From the NCBI RefSeq assembly GCF_014656215.1, contig NZ_BNBZ01000031.1:1-64000 (forward strand): 64,000 nucleotides of DNA. Reading direction: 5' to 3'. The notes beneath the pieces are model-generated. The model ran no database searches and was not told the origin of the DNA. It saw nothing but the letters and a program-made list of their open reading frames with translations. Of the stretch, positions 43,750 to 51,836 are shown piece by piece. The position numbers were made by a program, and so were the translations under genes. Numbering within the stretch: the stretch's first letter is position 1; every line of letters starts with the position of its first letter. Origin of the DNA: Streptomyces zaomyceticus (GTDB lineage Bacteria > Actinomycetota > Actinomycetes > Streptomycetales > Streptomycetaceae).

Positions 43750-44104
43750 GGTCGCGTGGATCGCACGTACGAGCTGTCAAAGGGGCTTCACGTCGGCCCC
43801 TCGCCCGCCGATCGGGCCCGTCCTGGCGCAAAAGCACCACCTGATCGTCGACCGTCACGGAACCCCGCTCGCCGCCACGCTCACCGGCGGTAACCGGCAC
43901 GACGTCACCCAGCTCCTGCCCCCGCTTGACAGCATCCCGTCGATCCGGGGACTGCGGGGGCATCCCCGCCACAAGCCCCGACGCCTGGCTGCACCAGTTC
44001 AAATGGCTCCGAACCCACTACGGAAGACGCGCCGATCTCCATCAGGGCCCGCTCGAACTGGCCTGCAGCCTGATACGTCTGCACCGGCTCCAACGGACGC
44101 CCAA
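43750..44104 (+). pseudogene. IS5-family transposase remnant
   Basis: The plus strand reads KHHLIVDRHGTPLAATLTGG, NRHDVTQLLPPLDSIPSIRG and LRGHPRHKPRRL, the DDE core of IS5-group ORFB. Another frame gives LHQFKWLRTHYGRRADLHQG and LELACSLIRLHRLQR, its C-terminus. The DNA between the two (about 60 codons) is missing and frames shift at both joins. The N-terminal part is absent. Confidence 0.85.
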
Positions 44105-44112
44105 TCGCTCGG

Positions 44113-44421
44113 TCAGTAGCGGAGGCGAGCTTCAGCCCCATCAATACGCACCATGCAGTCCTTGAAGAGCTGCAACGGAGGCTGCCGGCCGTCAAACGGA
44201 GCCAGTGTGAGCCCCATATCCTGCAACGGCTTGGCCAGGGCGACGAACCTGAGCCCATCCGGGTCCGAGCCCCTATAGGCCGCCCATGCCTCGAACAACG
44301 GCCTCACACTCTCCCAGCCAGGTCCCGGGGTGAAGCGCGCCAGGAAGAACGGCTGATCACAGCCGTACTCGCTGAGCTCACCGACCAGAACATCTCCCTG
44401 CAAGAGCTGCCACCTCGTCAT
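44113..44421 (-). CDS. Conserved hypothetical protein
   Basis: A 102-residue soluble protein: RWQLLQGDVLVGELSEYGCD, QPFFLARFTPGPGWESVRPL, FEAWAAYRGSDPDGLRFVAL. The mixed hydrophobic and charged pattern and the short length look like a small conserved Streptomyces protein (many have WxLLxGxxLVGxI openings). ATG 44421 has GGGGAC before it. It overlaps the end zone of the IS5 remnant. No function known. Confidence 0.6.
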   Translation of the reverse strand: MTRWQLLQGDVLVGELSEYGCDQPFFLARFTPGPGWESVRPLFEAWAAYRGSDPDGLRFVALAKPLQDMGLTLAPFDGRQPPLQLFKDCMVRIDGAEARLRY

Positions 44422-44738
44422 CTGGTGTCCCCATCCCCCCCACCGCCCAGTCGAGTGCGCATCATCGCAGCGCGCAACTCTCTGGCCAAGCGCTTCATCC
44501 TGAAACGATGATCTAGGCCTGACTACCGAACGCTGTGGTGCTGTCCTCTCGACCGGTGCGCCCTCGGCCGGGGGCTGACGGGGTTCACAGCCGAATAGTG
44601 GGACACGAGGGGTTGATTCCCGCCATATTCCTGGTCTTCCCAGAACTCCTGGGCGGCGGGTGGGTAGCGTCTGCGGTCATCACTCGGCCGGGATCTGGCT
44701 CCGGCCGGCGCTGTTCAGAACAGAAGGAGCGGGAAACG
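44422..44738. other. Intergenic DNA upstream of the roadblock gene
   Basis: No gene was recognised. The promoter of the roadblock gene should lie here, but no clear -10/-35 pair was identified. Confidence 0.4.
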
Positions 44739-45113
44739 ATGCTGACTGTGGAGACGTCTCTGAAGGAGGCGATGACCTCGATCGAGGGGAGCGTGGCGGT
44801 CGCGCTGGTCGACTACACGAGCGGCATGGCGCTGGGATCGCTGGGCGGGGGCAAGGAGCTCGATCTCACGGTGGCCGCGGCGGCGAACACCGATGTGATC
44901 CGGGCAAAGGTCCGCACGATGGAGATGTTGGGTCTCAAGGACGACATCGAGGATGTGCTGATCACCCTCGGTACCCAGTACCACCTCATGCGGCTGATCA
45001 AGGGCCGCGGGGGCAACGGCCTGTTCCTCTACCTCGTTCTGGACAAGGGCCGGGCGAACTTGGCCATGGCCCGGCATCAGCTCAGGCGCATCGAGGCCGA
45101 ACTGGAACTGTAG
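44739..45113 (+). CDS. Roadblock/LC7-like protein
   Basis: A 124-residue alpha/beta protein. SIEGSVAVALVDYTSGMALG and AAAANTDVIRAKVRTMEMLG, then DDIEDVLITLGTQYHLMRLI and GLFLYLVLDKGRANLAMARH, give the helix-sheet order of roadblock/LC7 (Longin) domains, which often regulate small GTPases of the MglA/CvnD type. ATG 44739 has AGAAGGAG before it. No GTPase or CvnA partner lies nearby, so its partner is elsewhere. Confidence 0.7.
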   Translation: MLTVETSLKEAMTSIEGSVAVALVDYTSGMALGSLGGGKELDLTVAAAANTDVIRAKVRTMEMLGLKDDIEDVLITLGTQYHLMRLIKGRGGNGLFLYLVLDKGRANLAMARHQLRRIEAELEL

Positions 45114-45301
45114 CCGTCTCCTTTCCCGGCTCCGCTTGCCCATGAATTGAAGAAGTCTTCAACTCCGCACATCCGAATGTGCTCAGTTCAGGGCAGGTTG
45201 GGCCGGGAGCCGGGAGGATGGCTGGGGCTTGGTATCGAGGATCCGGCAGGTCCAGTCGCCGGCCCTGAAATGGTCGAACCGTGGGTTTGGAGTGTTGTCG
45301 C

Positions 45302-45676
45302 ATGCAGGTGCCGCTGTATCAGGCCAAGGCAGAGTTCTTCCGCATGCTCGGGCATCCCGTCCGGATCCGTGTGCTGGAGCTGCTCCAAAACGGTCCAGTA
45401 CCCGTACGCGAACTCCTGAATGTGATCGAGATCGAACCGTCGAACCTCTCCCAGCAACTTGCGGTACTGAGACGGTCCGGCATCGTGATCTCCATTCGTG
45501 ACGGTGCCACCGTCAGCTACGCCCTTGCCGGCGGCGACGTGGCGGAACTTCTGCGCGCCGCACGACGCATCCTCACTGAACTCCTGGCCGGACAGAATGA
45601 ACTCCTTGCCGAGCTCCGGCACACCGACAGCCCGGCGCAGGCAGGCTCCACGACCATCTCCTCTCCCGGTAGATGA
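45302..45676 (+). CDS. ArsR-family regulator
   Basis: A 124-residue winged-helix regulator. QAKAEFFRMLGHPVRIRVLE starts the domain, the recognition helix is in IEPSNLSQQLAVLRRSGIVI, and the wing is SIRDGATVSYALAGG. There is no Cys cluster of the metal-sensing type (ELCVC is replaced by VRELLNVIEIE), so the signal is unlikely to be arsenic or cadmium at the alpha3 site. ATG 45302 has GGAG nine bases upstream. A small protein follows 31 bases later and is likely cotranscribed. Confidence 0.85.
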   Translation: MQVPLYQAKAEFFRMLGHPVRIRVLELLQNGPVPVRELLNVIEIEPSNLSQQLAVLRRSGIVISIRDGATVSYALAGGDVAELLRAARRILTELLAGQNELLAELRHTDSPAQAGSTTISSPGR

Positions 45677-45707
45677 CCCCGGACCGCCGCGGTCGTTGAA
45701 CGCGTCG

Positions 45708-45947
45708 ATGCCTTCAGAACGTACGAATCCGGAACGGCTGGGCGGTCGAGACGACCGTGGTTGGACCTCGTTTGCACCGCCGGCCGTTCCGGAGGCCGGC
45801 GAGATACTCATCCACCAGATCGTCGCTACGGTCCGGGCCGGCGATGATCCGGCGATCCAGGACTTGGTGACCCAGGTCGCCGGGGTCGCCGACGCCACAC
45901 TGCTTCTGCGACTGCACCGACGCCTCCATGAGAATGTCTCCCGCTGA
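45708..45947 (+). CDS. Small hypothetical protein downstream of ArsR gene
   Basis: A 79-residue soluble protein. After a polar start it has EAGEILIHQIVATVRAGDDP and VAGVADATLLLRLHRRLHEN, two helices with a hydrophobic face. No domain is recognised. ATG 45708 fits, 31 bases after the ArsR stop. It is probably a partner of the regulator or a co-regulated protein. Confidence 0.5.
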   Translation: MPSERTNPERLGGRDDRGWTSFAPPAVPEAGEILIHQIVATVRAGDDPAIQDLVTQVAGVADATLLLRLHRRLHENVSR

Positions 45948-45984
45948 CCGGGTTCAGAAGCGAGTTGGCGCAGGGAGGGCCCGA

Positions 45985-46140
45985 GCTGGACAGCAGGCTC
46001 ACCTTCATCAACCTCGCCGGTGCCAACCTCCTGGAGGCGGCGCCGCCACCCTGCTGGGCCTCGCCCATGGGGAAGTGTTCCCGTGGCTGCACGGTCCGGC
46101 GCACGAAGACGCTTACCGGACCTCAGTGGACTACGCCAGC
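45985..46140 (+). pseudogene. PAS-domain fragment
   Basis: The plus strand reads LTFINLAGANLLEAAPP in one frame and LLGLAHGEVFPWLHGPAHED in the next. Together they give the PAS pattern (VTFxNPAG-x-LLGYxP, ELLG-x-x-x-x-ELFPWLHG). A frameshift joins the pieces, and nothing intact lies on either side, so this is a remnant of a sensor protein. Confidence 0.4.
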
Positions 46141-46329
46141 CCACATCCTTCAACGCCCAGCACCGACGGCATACCTGACTGTTCCTCAAGCTCGACCCCG
46201 ACGACAGCGGCTTCAGCGTCCGGCTTCGCCCCCGCTGGGCAGCCGGCCTCCGCCAAAGGGCGACATCCGCCGCGACCGGCTCGCCGGTCGGCGCGAGCAC
46301 GCTGAATCACCTGACGCACCTTGCTCACG

Positions 46330-46768
46330 CCGGTGTTCGGGCCAGCCTGGCCCACGGTCTACCGACCCTTCGCTCAGCGGAGCCGGGGACGGGTCTGGGC
46401 CGGGTTGTATCGGGTCGTGCTCGACGAACTCGGTGCCCGGGGTCAGCTTTACTGGTCGCGGTGCCCAATCGGCTCGGTCCGTGTCCGGGCTGTATAAGGG
46501 GCCTTTGACAGATCGACTACGGCCATCTGCGGCGGTGGCTTCGCAACCGTGGCATCCGCCACCGCATCGCCCGCAAAGGCGTCGGGTCCTCACAGAGGAT
46601 CGGCCGCCACCGATGGGTGGTTGAGAGGACTGCGTCCTGGCTGGCCGGCTGCGGACGGCTCCACAGGCGCTGCGAGCGCAAGGCCGAACACTTCCTCGCC
46701 TTCCTTGCCTTCCTTGCCTTTGTCGGCATAGCGGCCCTCCGCGTCTGCTTCCGTCGGTTGACTGCCTG
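46330..46768 (+). pseudogene. IS5-family transposase remnant
   Basis: At about 46380-46480 there is LYRVVLDELGARGQLYWSRC, the N-terminal element of IS5 transposases (VLLDELGARGELDWSR). At 46514-46768 there is one open frame: HLRRWLRNRGIRHRIARKGV, GRHRWVVERTASWLAGCGRL, HRRCERKAEHFLAFLAFLAF, which is the C-terminal DDE end. The catalytic middle is missing. The C-terminal piece contains a short CCTTGCCTTC repeat. Confidence 0.85.
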
Positions 46769-46806
46769 AATCAGGCGACGTGGGCGGGGTGGGTGAGCCC
46801 GTCCCG

Positions 46807-47403
46807 TCAGAGACCCAACGGGTGGCTGGAAAGCCAGTCGGCATGCCGATCGCGCATCCGATCCCGTTCCCGGGGCGTAGCGAGGAAGACATTGGCGCCG
46901 CCGTCGTAGGGGTGGTAGATGCGTCGCAGTTGGGTGTCGGTGATGAGGACTCCCGCCATCTTGTCATCGGCGATGTCACGGAGCAGCTCGTCGAGGCAGC
47001 CGTTTCGCCAGGGCCGGCGGCCGGCGAAGAGGTGGCAGTAGGTACGGAACTCCGGGTCTGGATCGTCGTTGACCAGCAGGCTCTGCCAGTAGCCAGCGTC
47101 TGGCTGAGATGGTGGGGCCTCGGCTTCGCTCGCCCACACCGGGGTGATCACGTAGACATCCCCGCCGGCGAACAACTCATCGAGGACGGTGTTGTACCGC
47201 TCCAGGAGGACGGCGTATTCGCTCTCGTCCTGCGCGTATCGCTTCGACTCCGGCAGGCTGTGGAAGCGCACCCAGAGATCCCGGTACGGGTCGCGGAGCT
47301 TGTACCCGACCGGAGGACAGCTGGGCCACTGCTGCTGCCACAGCTCGGTCAAAGCCGTTTGTACGCCCCCAGACACTTGCCGCACCCGTCCCCTCGCCGC
47401 CAT
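46807..47403 (-). CDS. DUF3885 family protein
   Basis: A 198-residue soluble protein. SCPPVGYKLRDPYRDLWVRF, HSLPESKRYAQDESEYAVLL, RYNTVLDELFAGGDVYVITP and CLDELLRDIADDKMAGVLIT, with RRIYHPYDGGANVFLATPRE, form the whole DUF3885 pattern (often FHxLPxSKRYP, HPYDGGxDVI). ATG 47403 was chosen from the domain start. A short GGGAG lies three bases before. These proteins are thought to be toxin-immunity or phage-related in some contexts, which is not shown here. Confidence 0.8.
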   Translation of the reverse strand: MAARGRVRQVSGGVQTALTELWQQQWPSCPPVGYKLRDPYRDLWVRFHSLPESKRYAQDESEYAVLLERYNTVLDELFAGGDVYVITPVWASEAEAPPSQPDAGYWQSLLVNDDPDPEFRTYCHLFAGRRPWRNGCLDELLRDIADDKMAGVLITDTQLRRIYHPYDGGANVFLATPRERDRMRDRHADWLSSHPLGL

Positions 47404-47602
47404 CGGCTCCCACCGACAACCATGATGCCCGGCACCCACCCACCAACAGATACGACGTCTTAGCCACCAGCGTGAACTCATCCGCCAGCGCTTCGACCTG
47501 CGGCTGCCGCATCCCGCCCAACAGCCCCGGCCCCGTGAGCAAGAACCACGGCCGGCCCTTCCATTGGATCGGGACACACCGCCACGGCCCACAAGGCATC
47601 TC

Positions 47603-48211
47603 TCAGTGGGTGGTTCGGCGTGCCGTGTTCTCTCGCCATTCCCGGCCGATCGATCGCATGAGGGCCGGGTAGACCCCCAGGTACCGGAAGGGTTTGATGC
47701 CTAGCATGTACAGCGCGCCCAGGCGGCCGTTGGGCTTCACCAGGACGGCCATCTGGCCGCGGTAACCGCCGTTCCCGTCACCGACCCAGCCGATGTGCAT
47801 CACCCCGTGCATGGTCTTGTTGGCGTACTCGGCGGCCCACTCGTCATGTGTCTGGAAGACCGATGTGAAGGGCGCCGTGCTGAGGTCAGGCCCCTGCGGC
47901 CCCTCACGCAGGTCGTCCGGCAGCCGGTCACGCAGCGTCGCCACCCGCCCACCGACGCCCGAGTCGGGCTTGTCCCAACCGAGCAGCGCGCCGAGCTTCC
48001 AGCGCACCGAGAAGAGGAATCGCCCCACGGGATTGCCGCCGTCCGGGCCGTCCTTGCCGTCCGCGATCTGCTGGACCAGGAAATGCAGGTCGTCCGGGCC
48101 GCCCGGCGTCGGCAGCGCCCACAGATCCTCGAGCCGGAAGTCGCCGGCGATCTCGTGAATGCGCCAGGGGCGGGACGTGTGGTCGGTTGCGGGAAGGCGC
48201 AGATCACTCAT
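47603..48211 (-). CDS. DUF2867 domain protein under TetR-type operators
   Basis: A 202-residue soluble protein. RPWRIHEIAGDFRLEDLWAL, LFSVRWKLGALLGWDKPDSG, NKTMHGVMHIGWVGDGNGGY and PNGRLGALYMLGIKPFRYLG match DUF2867 (a family also found as the C-terminal half of SDR-like oxidoreductases). ATG 48211 is set 13 bases from the first operator palindrome (48225), so repression of this promoter is expected. The regulator that should bind is a broken gene next door (48319). Confidence 0.8.
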   Translation of the reverse strand: MSDLRLPATDHTSRPWRIHEIAGDFRLEDLWALPTPGGPDDLHFLVQQIADGKDGPDGGNPVGRFLFSVRWKLGALLGWDKPDSGVGGRVATLRDRLPDDLREGPQGPDLSTAPFTSVFQTHDEWAAEYANKTMHGVMHIGWVGDGNGGYRGQMAVLVKPNGRLGALYMLGIKPFRYLGVYPALMRSIGREWRENTARRTTH

Positions 48212-48224
48212 GACGAATCCCTGT

Positions 48225-48277
48225 CTATACGGTGGCGTATAGATCAAGTATAGACCCATCTATACGGCCCCGTATAG
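48225..48277. promoter_or_regulatory. Two CTATACGG-type operator palindromes
   Basis: CTATACGGTGGCGTATAG (48225-48242) and CTATACGGCCCCGTATAG (48260-48277) share seven-base arms CTATACG/CGTATAG at the same spacing, with an extra GTATAG half site at 48248. The layout and position just before the DUF2867 gene are typical of TetR operators. Confidence 0.8.
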
Positions 48278-48318
48278 GTGGTTGGGGCAGGTGAGGCGAG
48301 ACATCGGCGGACACGACT

Positions 48319-48560
48319 CGGGCACTGCGAGGCAGCCGGATCGAGGAAGGGCTGCGCGCGCTTGCCTCCGGCGGCCGCTGTACGGTCCGGGCCGAAACCC
48401 TCGCCCGGACCCTCAACATCGCCAGGTGCGGTCTCTGCTGCTGCTTCCGCGGCCGCCCCAGCATGCTCATGGAAATGCTCGGCATCGGGTAACGCAGGAT
48501 CGCCCAGGATCTCGTCGAGTGGATCCAACGCGGCGGAGGTGAAGCCAGCAACCGTCTCGG
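48319..48560 (+). pseudogene. TetR-family regulator, broken
   Basis: The plus strand reads RALRGSRIEEGLRALASGGR, CTVRAETLARTLNIARCGLC, and RGRPSMLMEMLGIG followed by an in-frame TAA at 48490, then RIAQDLVEWIQRGGG. The order (helix 1, HTH with LARTLxxxxGG, then LLEEML) is that of TetR repressors. The stop and the loss of the usual YWHF residues after the recognition helix show it is decayed. It is divergent from the DUF2867 gene it presumably controlled. Confidence 0.75.
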
Positions 48561-49095
48561 GCGTCACCGGCACACCGCTCCAGGTCTTCGACCGGCCGGG
48601 CGGACCTGCTGCCGGGCGAGTACGGCTCCGTGCGTTTCCACGTGCGGACGGCGGCCGCTCACGTCTGGGACGCCGGGGACGTGTCACTTGGCGAACCGGC
48701 CCTCGCTTCCGAGCCGGGTACCCACTCCGAGGTGCGTGGCCAACAGTCGACCAGCCCATGGCCTTCCGCCCTGCAGCCGGCCGGAGCGCCCCGGGGCGAG
48801 TGCGGTGGCGTTACGGACTCGGTCGTGGGCGGGGCTGTCGGCCTCGCCGTACTCGCGCTCGTGGCGACCGTCGGCCTCGACGGCTTCTTGGGTGTAGAGC
48901 TCCGTTCCTCGACCGCCGACGAGATCCGCACCTCGCTCTTCGTGGCCGGGCGGCAGCGCGCTGACGTTCCTTTTCGCCCTTCGCCAGTGCCCTGCACCGC
49001 CCGGACCGGTACCCGCCGCCATGCCGTACCAGCCCACCGCTGCTCAGGGGCCTGGCTGCACGGTGTGCTGTTTCGCGTTCCTTCGCAGTCCCTGG
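48561..49095. other. Intergenic DNA, nothing recognised
   Basis: Open frames on both strands without recognisable protein text. Confidence 0.4.
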
Positions 49096-49857
49096 TCAGA
49101 CCGCGGCGGTGAGGAGGTCGCTCAAGGGCTGGGCGGAGTCCGTTCCGGAGTGGCCGAGGGGCGCGTCGAAGCTCCAGACGAGGAAGAGCAGGAAGACCAC
49201 CAGGGCGCTGAACGTGGTGGCCATCAGCAGTTCGCGCGCGGAGCGGCGGATCTGCAGGGTGTAGAGCAGGCCGAGGGTGACCAGGGCACCGGCGAGGAGT
49301 CCGAACCAGAGGGCTGCGGGAAGGGTGGTGCCGGAGGTGTCCAGGCGCTGGTGACGGGCGTCGTCCGCCGCCGCCACCTGGTCCAGGAGCGGCTGGTAGG
49401 CCTGGGCCTGGAGCTCGTCCGCCGGGGTGCGGTGAGCGATGTCGCTCCGGATGCGGCGCAACAGTTCGGCGCCGGTGCCGTCGACGGGCAGGTCGTCCTT
49501 CAGGGCGGGCCATTCGGCGGTGACCGCGTGCCGGGCGTAGGCGTCGATGTGCTCCTTGATCTGTGTCCGGAAGGCGGCAGGGTAGACGTCCAGGCGTTGA
49601 TCGATCTCGTACAAGGCCTGGGCCTCGCGCTGGACGGTGTCCTCGGCCGCGGTACGGGCCTCCCACACGCCGGCGATCGCCAGTCCGAGCACGATGGCGT
49701 AGACGACGCCGACCATCATGACCATGTACTCCAGCACGTCCGGTGTCTCGGAGGTGTCTTCGTCGACGGCCACGCGACGATGCCGCAGGACGGTCGCCGT
49801 GACGACGAGAACGCAGACCAGGACCGAGGCCAGGGTATAGACGAGCCATTCCGGCAT
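49096..49857 (-). CDS. DUF4239 membrane protein
   Basis: A 253-residue membrane protein of the bestrophin-like DUF4239 family. Helices are at WLVYTLASVLVCVLVVTATV, MVMMVGVVYAIVLGLAIAGV, AALWFGLLAGALVTLGLLYT and LLMATTFSALVVFLLFLVWS. The soluble middle (ETPDVLEYM to DDARHQRL, with VQREAQALYEIDQRLDVYP) is typical, including the EAxxLxxIxxR element. ATG 49857 has GGAG seven bases before. Function unknown, with a channel or transporter role suspected for the family. Confidence 0.85.
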   Translation of the reverse strand: MPEWLVYTLASVLVCVLVVTATVLRHRRVAVDEDTSETPDVLEYMVMMVGVVYAIVLGLAIAGVWEARTAAEDTVQREAQALYEIDQRLDVYPAAFRTQIKEHIDAYARHAVTAEWPALKDDLPVDGTGAELLRRIRSDIAHRTPADELQAQAYQPLLDQVAAADDARHQRLDTSGTTLPAALWFGLLAGALVTLGLLYTLQIRRSARELLMATTFSALVVFLLFLVWSFDAPLGHSGTDSAQPLSDLLTAAV

Positions 49858-49955
49858 TGCAGAACTCCAGGACGAGCGAGGCGATGTGTAGGAGATGCGG
49901 GGGCGGACGCGGCGGGCCGGTCAGGGGCCCGGCGGTCGGCCGAGAGTGAAGAGGG

Positions 49956-50582
49956 TCAGCCGCGGCCGCGGCGACGGGACCCGGGCCGCAGGGCAGCCGC
50001 GGCCAGAACCGCCGGCAGGGTGACCACGACCGTGGACATGGTCATCGAGAGCTTTGCCGGAGCGGGACGGGACGGGCCTCCCGTGTAGTGCGAGCGCGGC
50101 TCCCACCGGAATCCCTTGGGCGCTTGTGCCGGGGAGGGGGTGGTGATGCTCGGCACCGGGGGCGCTGGTGGTGCCCACTCGGGGCCGGGTACCGGGGGTG
50201 CCGGGGCGGCAGGTTCCGGAGCGGCCTTCGGTGGTGCCGCAGCGGTTTCCGGTGGCGAGAGCGCGGGCGGCCTCGGCGACGTCGGCTCGGGGACCGACAG
50301 GGACGGAGGCGGTGGTGACGGCCGCAACGTAGGAGGCGGTGATGTCGGCCACGAGGGAGAAGGAGGAGGCGCCGTGGGCGGCGAGGTCGTCGGAGTGCAC
50401 GTCGGGCGCGGGTTCTCCGTCTCCGCGTCGCCGTAGCCCATGTCGACCCAAACGTCCGGGGCGCACACCACCAGATGACCGTGGGTGAGGGAGTGGTCCA
50501 TGATGACGGCCACGTCTGCGTGGTGCGGCAGCGGGCACAGCGCCGCCGCAGCCCCGAGACCGACACTGATCCAGCCACCCAC
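49956..50582 (-). CDS. Proline-rich exported or anchored protein
   Basis: A 208-residue protein from GTG 50582, which has GGAGG eight bases upstream. The first 55 residues are compact (WISVGLGAAAALCPLPHHAD, HLVVCAPDVWVDMGYGDAE). About 60-160 is an extreme Pro/Ala/Ser/Thr stretch. The end has a hydrophobic helix MSTVVVTLPAVLAAAALRPG plus a basic tail. The shape (N-domain, stalk, helix, Arg tail) suggests a wall-spanning anchored protein. No family is known. Confidence 0.5.
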   Translation of the reverse strand: MGGWISVGLGAAAALCPLPHHADVAVIMDHSLTHGHLVVCAPDVWVDMGYGDAETENPRPTCTPTTSPPTAPPPSPSWPTSPPPTLRPSPPPPSLSVPEPTSPRPPALSPPETAAAPPKAAPEPAAPAPPVPGPEWAPPAPPVPSITTPSPAQAPKGFRWEPRSHYTGGPSRPAPAKLSMTMSTVVVTLPAVLAAAALRPGSRRRGRG

Positions 50583-50758
50583 TCGTCATTCCTCCCTGCG
50601 ACGACCCGAAGTCGGACACGCGTTCAGGGCGCGAGAGGGCGTTTGTACCGCTGCCCTCGGAGCTGCCACTGCGGGTAACGATCATGGGCCTGGCCGGTTA
50701 CGGAGATCGAGCGTTCCCCCTGCCATCGGGGTGAACACATCGCCATGAGGCCGTACCT
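50583..50758. other. Intergenic DNA, nothing seen
   Basis: Short gap without recognised sites. Confidence 0.4.
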
Positions 50759-51001
50759 CTATGACGAGCGCTTCGTCCAAGGCTGCCGAAACGCCAAGAG
50801 CTCCCAGGCCCGCAGCTTGCCGTCCACTCCGTAGAGCACGAAGCAGACGGGGCCGGCGAAGGAGTCGGGGGGATATCTGGGAGCGATCAGGTCACTGGTC
50901 GCTTCGCACCGCGCGGTGTCGATGGCCCCCACTGGGTGCCTCGGCAGTGTCCTGGCCGCGCAGGTATCAGCACACGCTCTTGCTTCGAGACTGGCTGGCA
51001 C
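50759..51001 (-). CDS. Small hypothetical ORF, possibly a gene 3' fragment
   Basis: An 80-codon frame whose second half (SDLIAPRYPPDSFAGPVCFV, LYGVDGKLRAWELLAFRQPW) looks like genuine protein, while the first half does not and has no ribosome site. It may be the tail of a lost gene. Confidence 0.3.
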   Translation of the reverse strand: MPASLEARACADTCAARTLPRHPVGAIDTARCEATSDLIAPRYPPDSFAGPVCFVLYGVDGKLRAWELLAFRQPWTKRSS

Positions 51002-51063
51002 GGGCGTGCGCCCGAGTGGACATCCACTCGGAGCCCATCCATCCCGGACTGCAAGCCGCCAGG

Positions 51064-51252
51064 TCAGTCACCGGTCTTCTTGGTGAACCATCCGAGCGAC
51101 CGGATGACGGACGCGCCGATGAAGAGGATGCCGAGAGGAACGATCGTGAACCAGACGGGGTCGGCTTTCATGGCAGCGAGCAGGGCGATGGCGCCGACGG
51201 CCAGGGCCAGGAGCACGAGCATGCCCAGAAGGACACGAATCTTGGAAACCAA
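51064..51252 (-). CDS. Small two-helix membrane protein
   Basis: A 62-residue membrane protein with two helices, VLLGMLVLLALAVGAIALLA and WFTIVPLGILFIGASVIRSL, and a basic end WFTKKTGD. The start is TTG 51252 with GGGAGAG seven bases before. A conserved hypothetical by shape, function unknown. Confidence 0.6.
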   Translation of the reverse strand: MVSKIRVLLGMLVLLALAVGAIALLAAMKADPVWFTIVPLGILFIGASVIRSLGWFTKKTGD

Positions 51253-51429
51253 TGGAGGACTCTCCCATGTTCAGCTGGGGTCTATCGACTGGACAGCGTC
51301 CGCTACCCGTTGGATCGCCGGCGACGGTTGCCCAGCCGGAGGCAGCAAGCTCCCCCGGCATGACACCACGGCTCCGTCGGGGAGCTCACGGGGCGAGCCT
51401 CCCATCGCTGCCGTCCGGAGGCGCCAGTA
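51253..51429. other. Intergenic DNA, nothing seen
   Basis: No gene was recognised between the small membrane protein and the perfect palindrome. Confidence 0.4.
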
Positions 51430-51455
51430 GAACTACGTAATCGATTACGTAGTTC
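51430..51455. promoter_or_regulatory. Orphan 26-bp perfect palindrome
   Basis: GAACTACGTAATC followed immediately by its exact reverse complement. Its centre is ATCGAT, the surrounding DNA is GC-rich, and this is an AT-rich operator shape typical of TetR or GntR proteins. No intact regulator or clear target lies on either side, and a broken gene ends 23 bases away. Confidence 0.75.
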
Positions 51456-51477
51456 AAGGCGCCCTGCCCGAGAGGGA

Positions 51478-51633
51478 TCACGAGCCGCTCTCGCTCCAAC
51501 CCGCTTCCACCGCAGCCACGATGCCTTCGAGGATGCCGATGGGCTCCACGGGCGGGATCTCCACAACGAAGACCGCGTCAATGTCTTCTGAGTGGCTGAA
51601 CGGGTTTTCCTCAGGCCAGAGCTCCAGCGCGGT
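51478..51633 (-). pseudogene. 3' fragment of a small acidic protein gene
   Basis: The reverse strand reads TALELWPEENPFSHSEDIDA, VFVVEIPPVEPIGILEGIVA and AVEAGWSESGS then stop. The text is coherent but only about 51 residues long, and the upstream part is replaced by DNA with a duplicated ACATGTAGGCGACCAC segment. It is the tail of a disrupted gene. Confidence 0.5.
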
Positions 51634-51836
51634 CGCCTACATGGTCCTCTTGGCGGAACATGTAGGCGACCACGTTGTCGGTGGTCGGTCCCAGAGCAGG
51701 ACCCGCAGCCGGCTGACCGGCGCAGGGTCAACCCTTCATGAACAACGGAACACTTCACCGGGACCGTCGCCCGCGCGCCGCCGTGTCCTGAGGGATCGGG
51801 GTGCGCCGGCGCCCGAGGCGCGGCATGATCGCCGTC

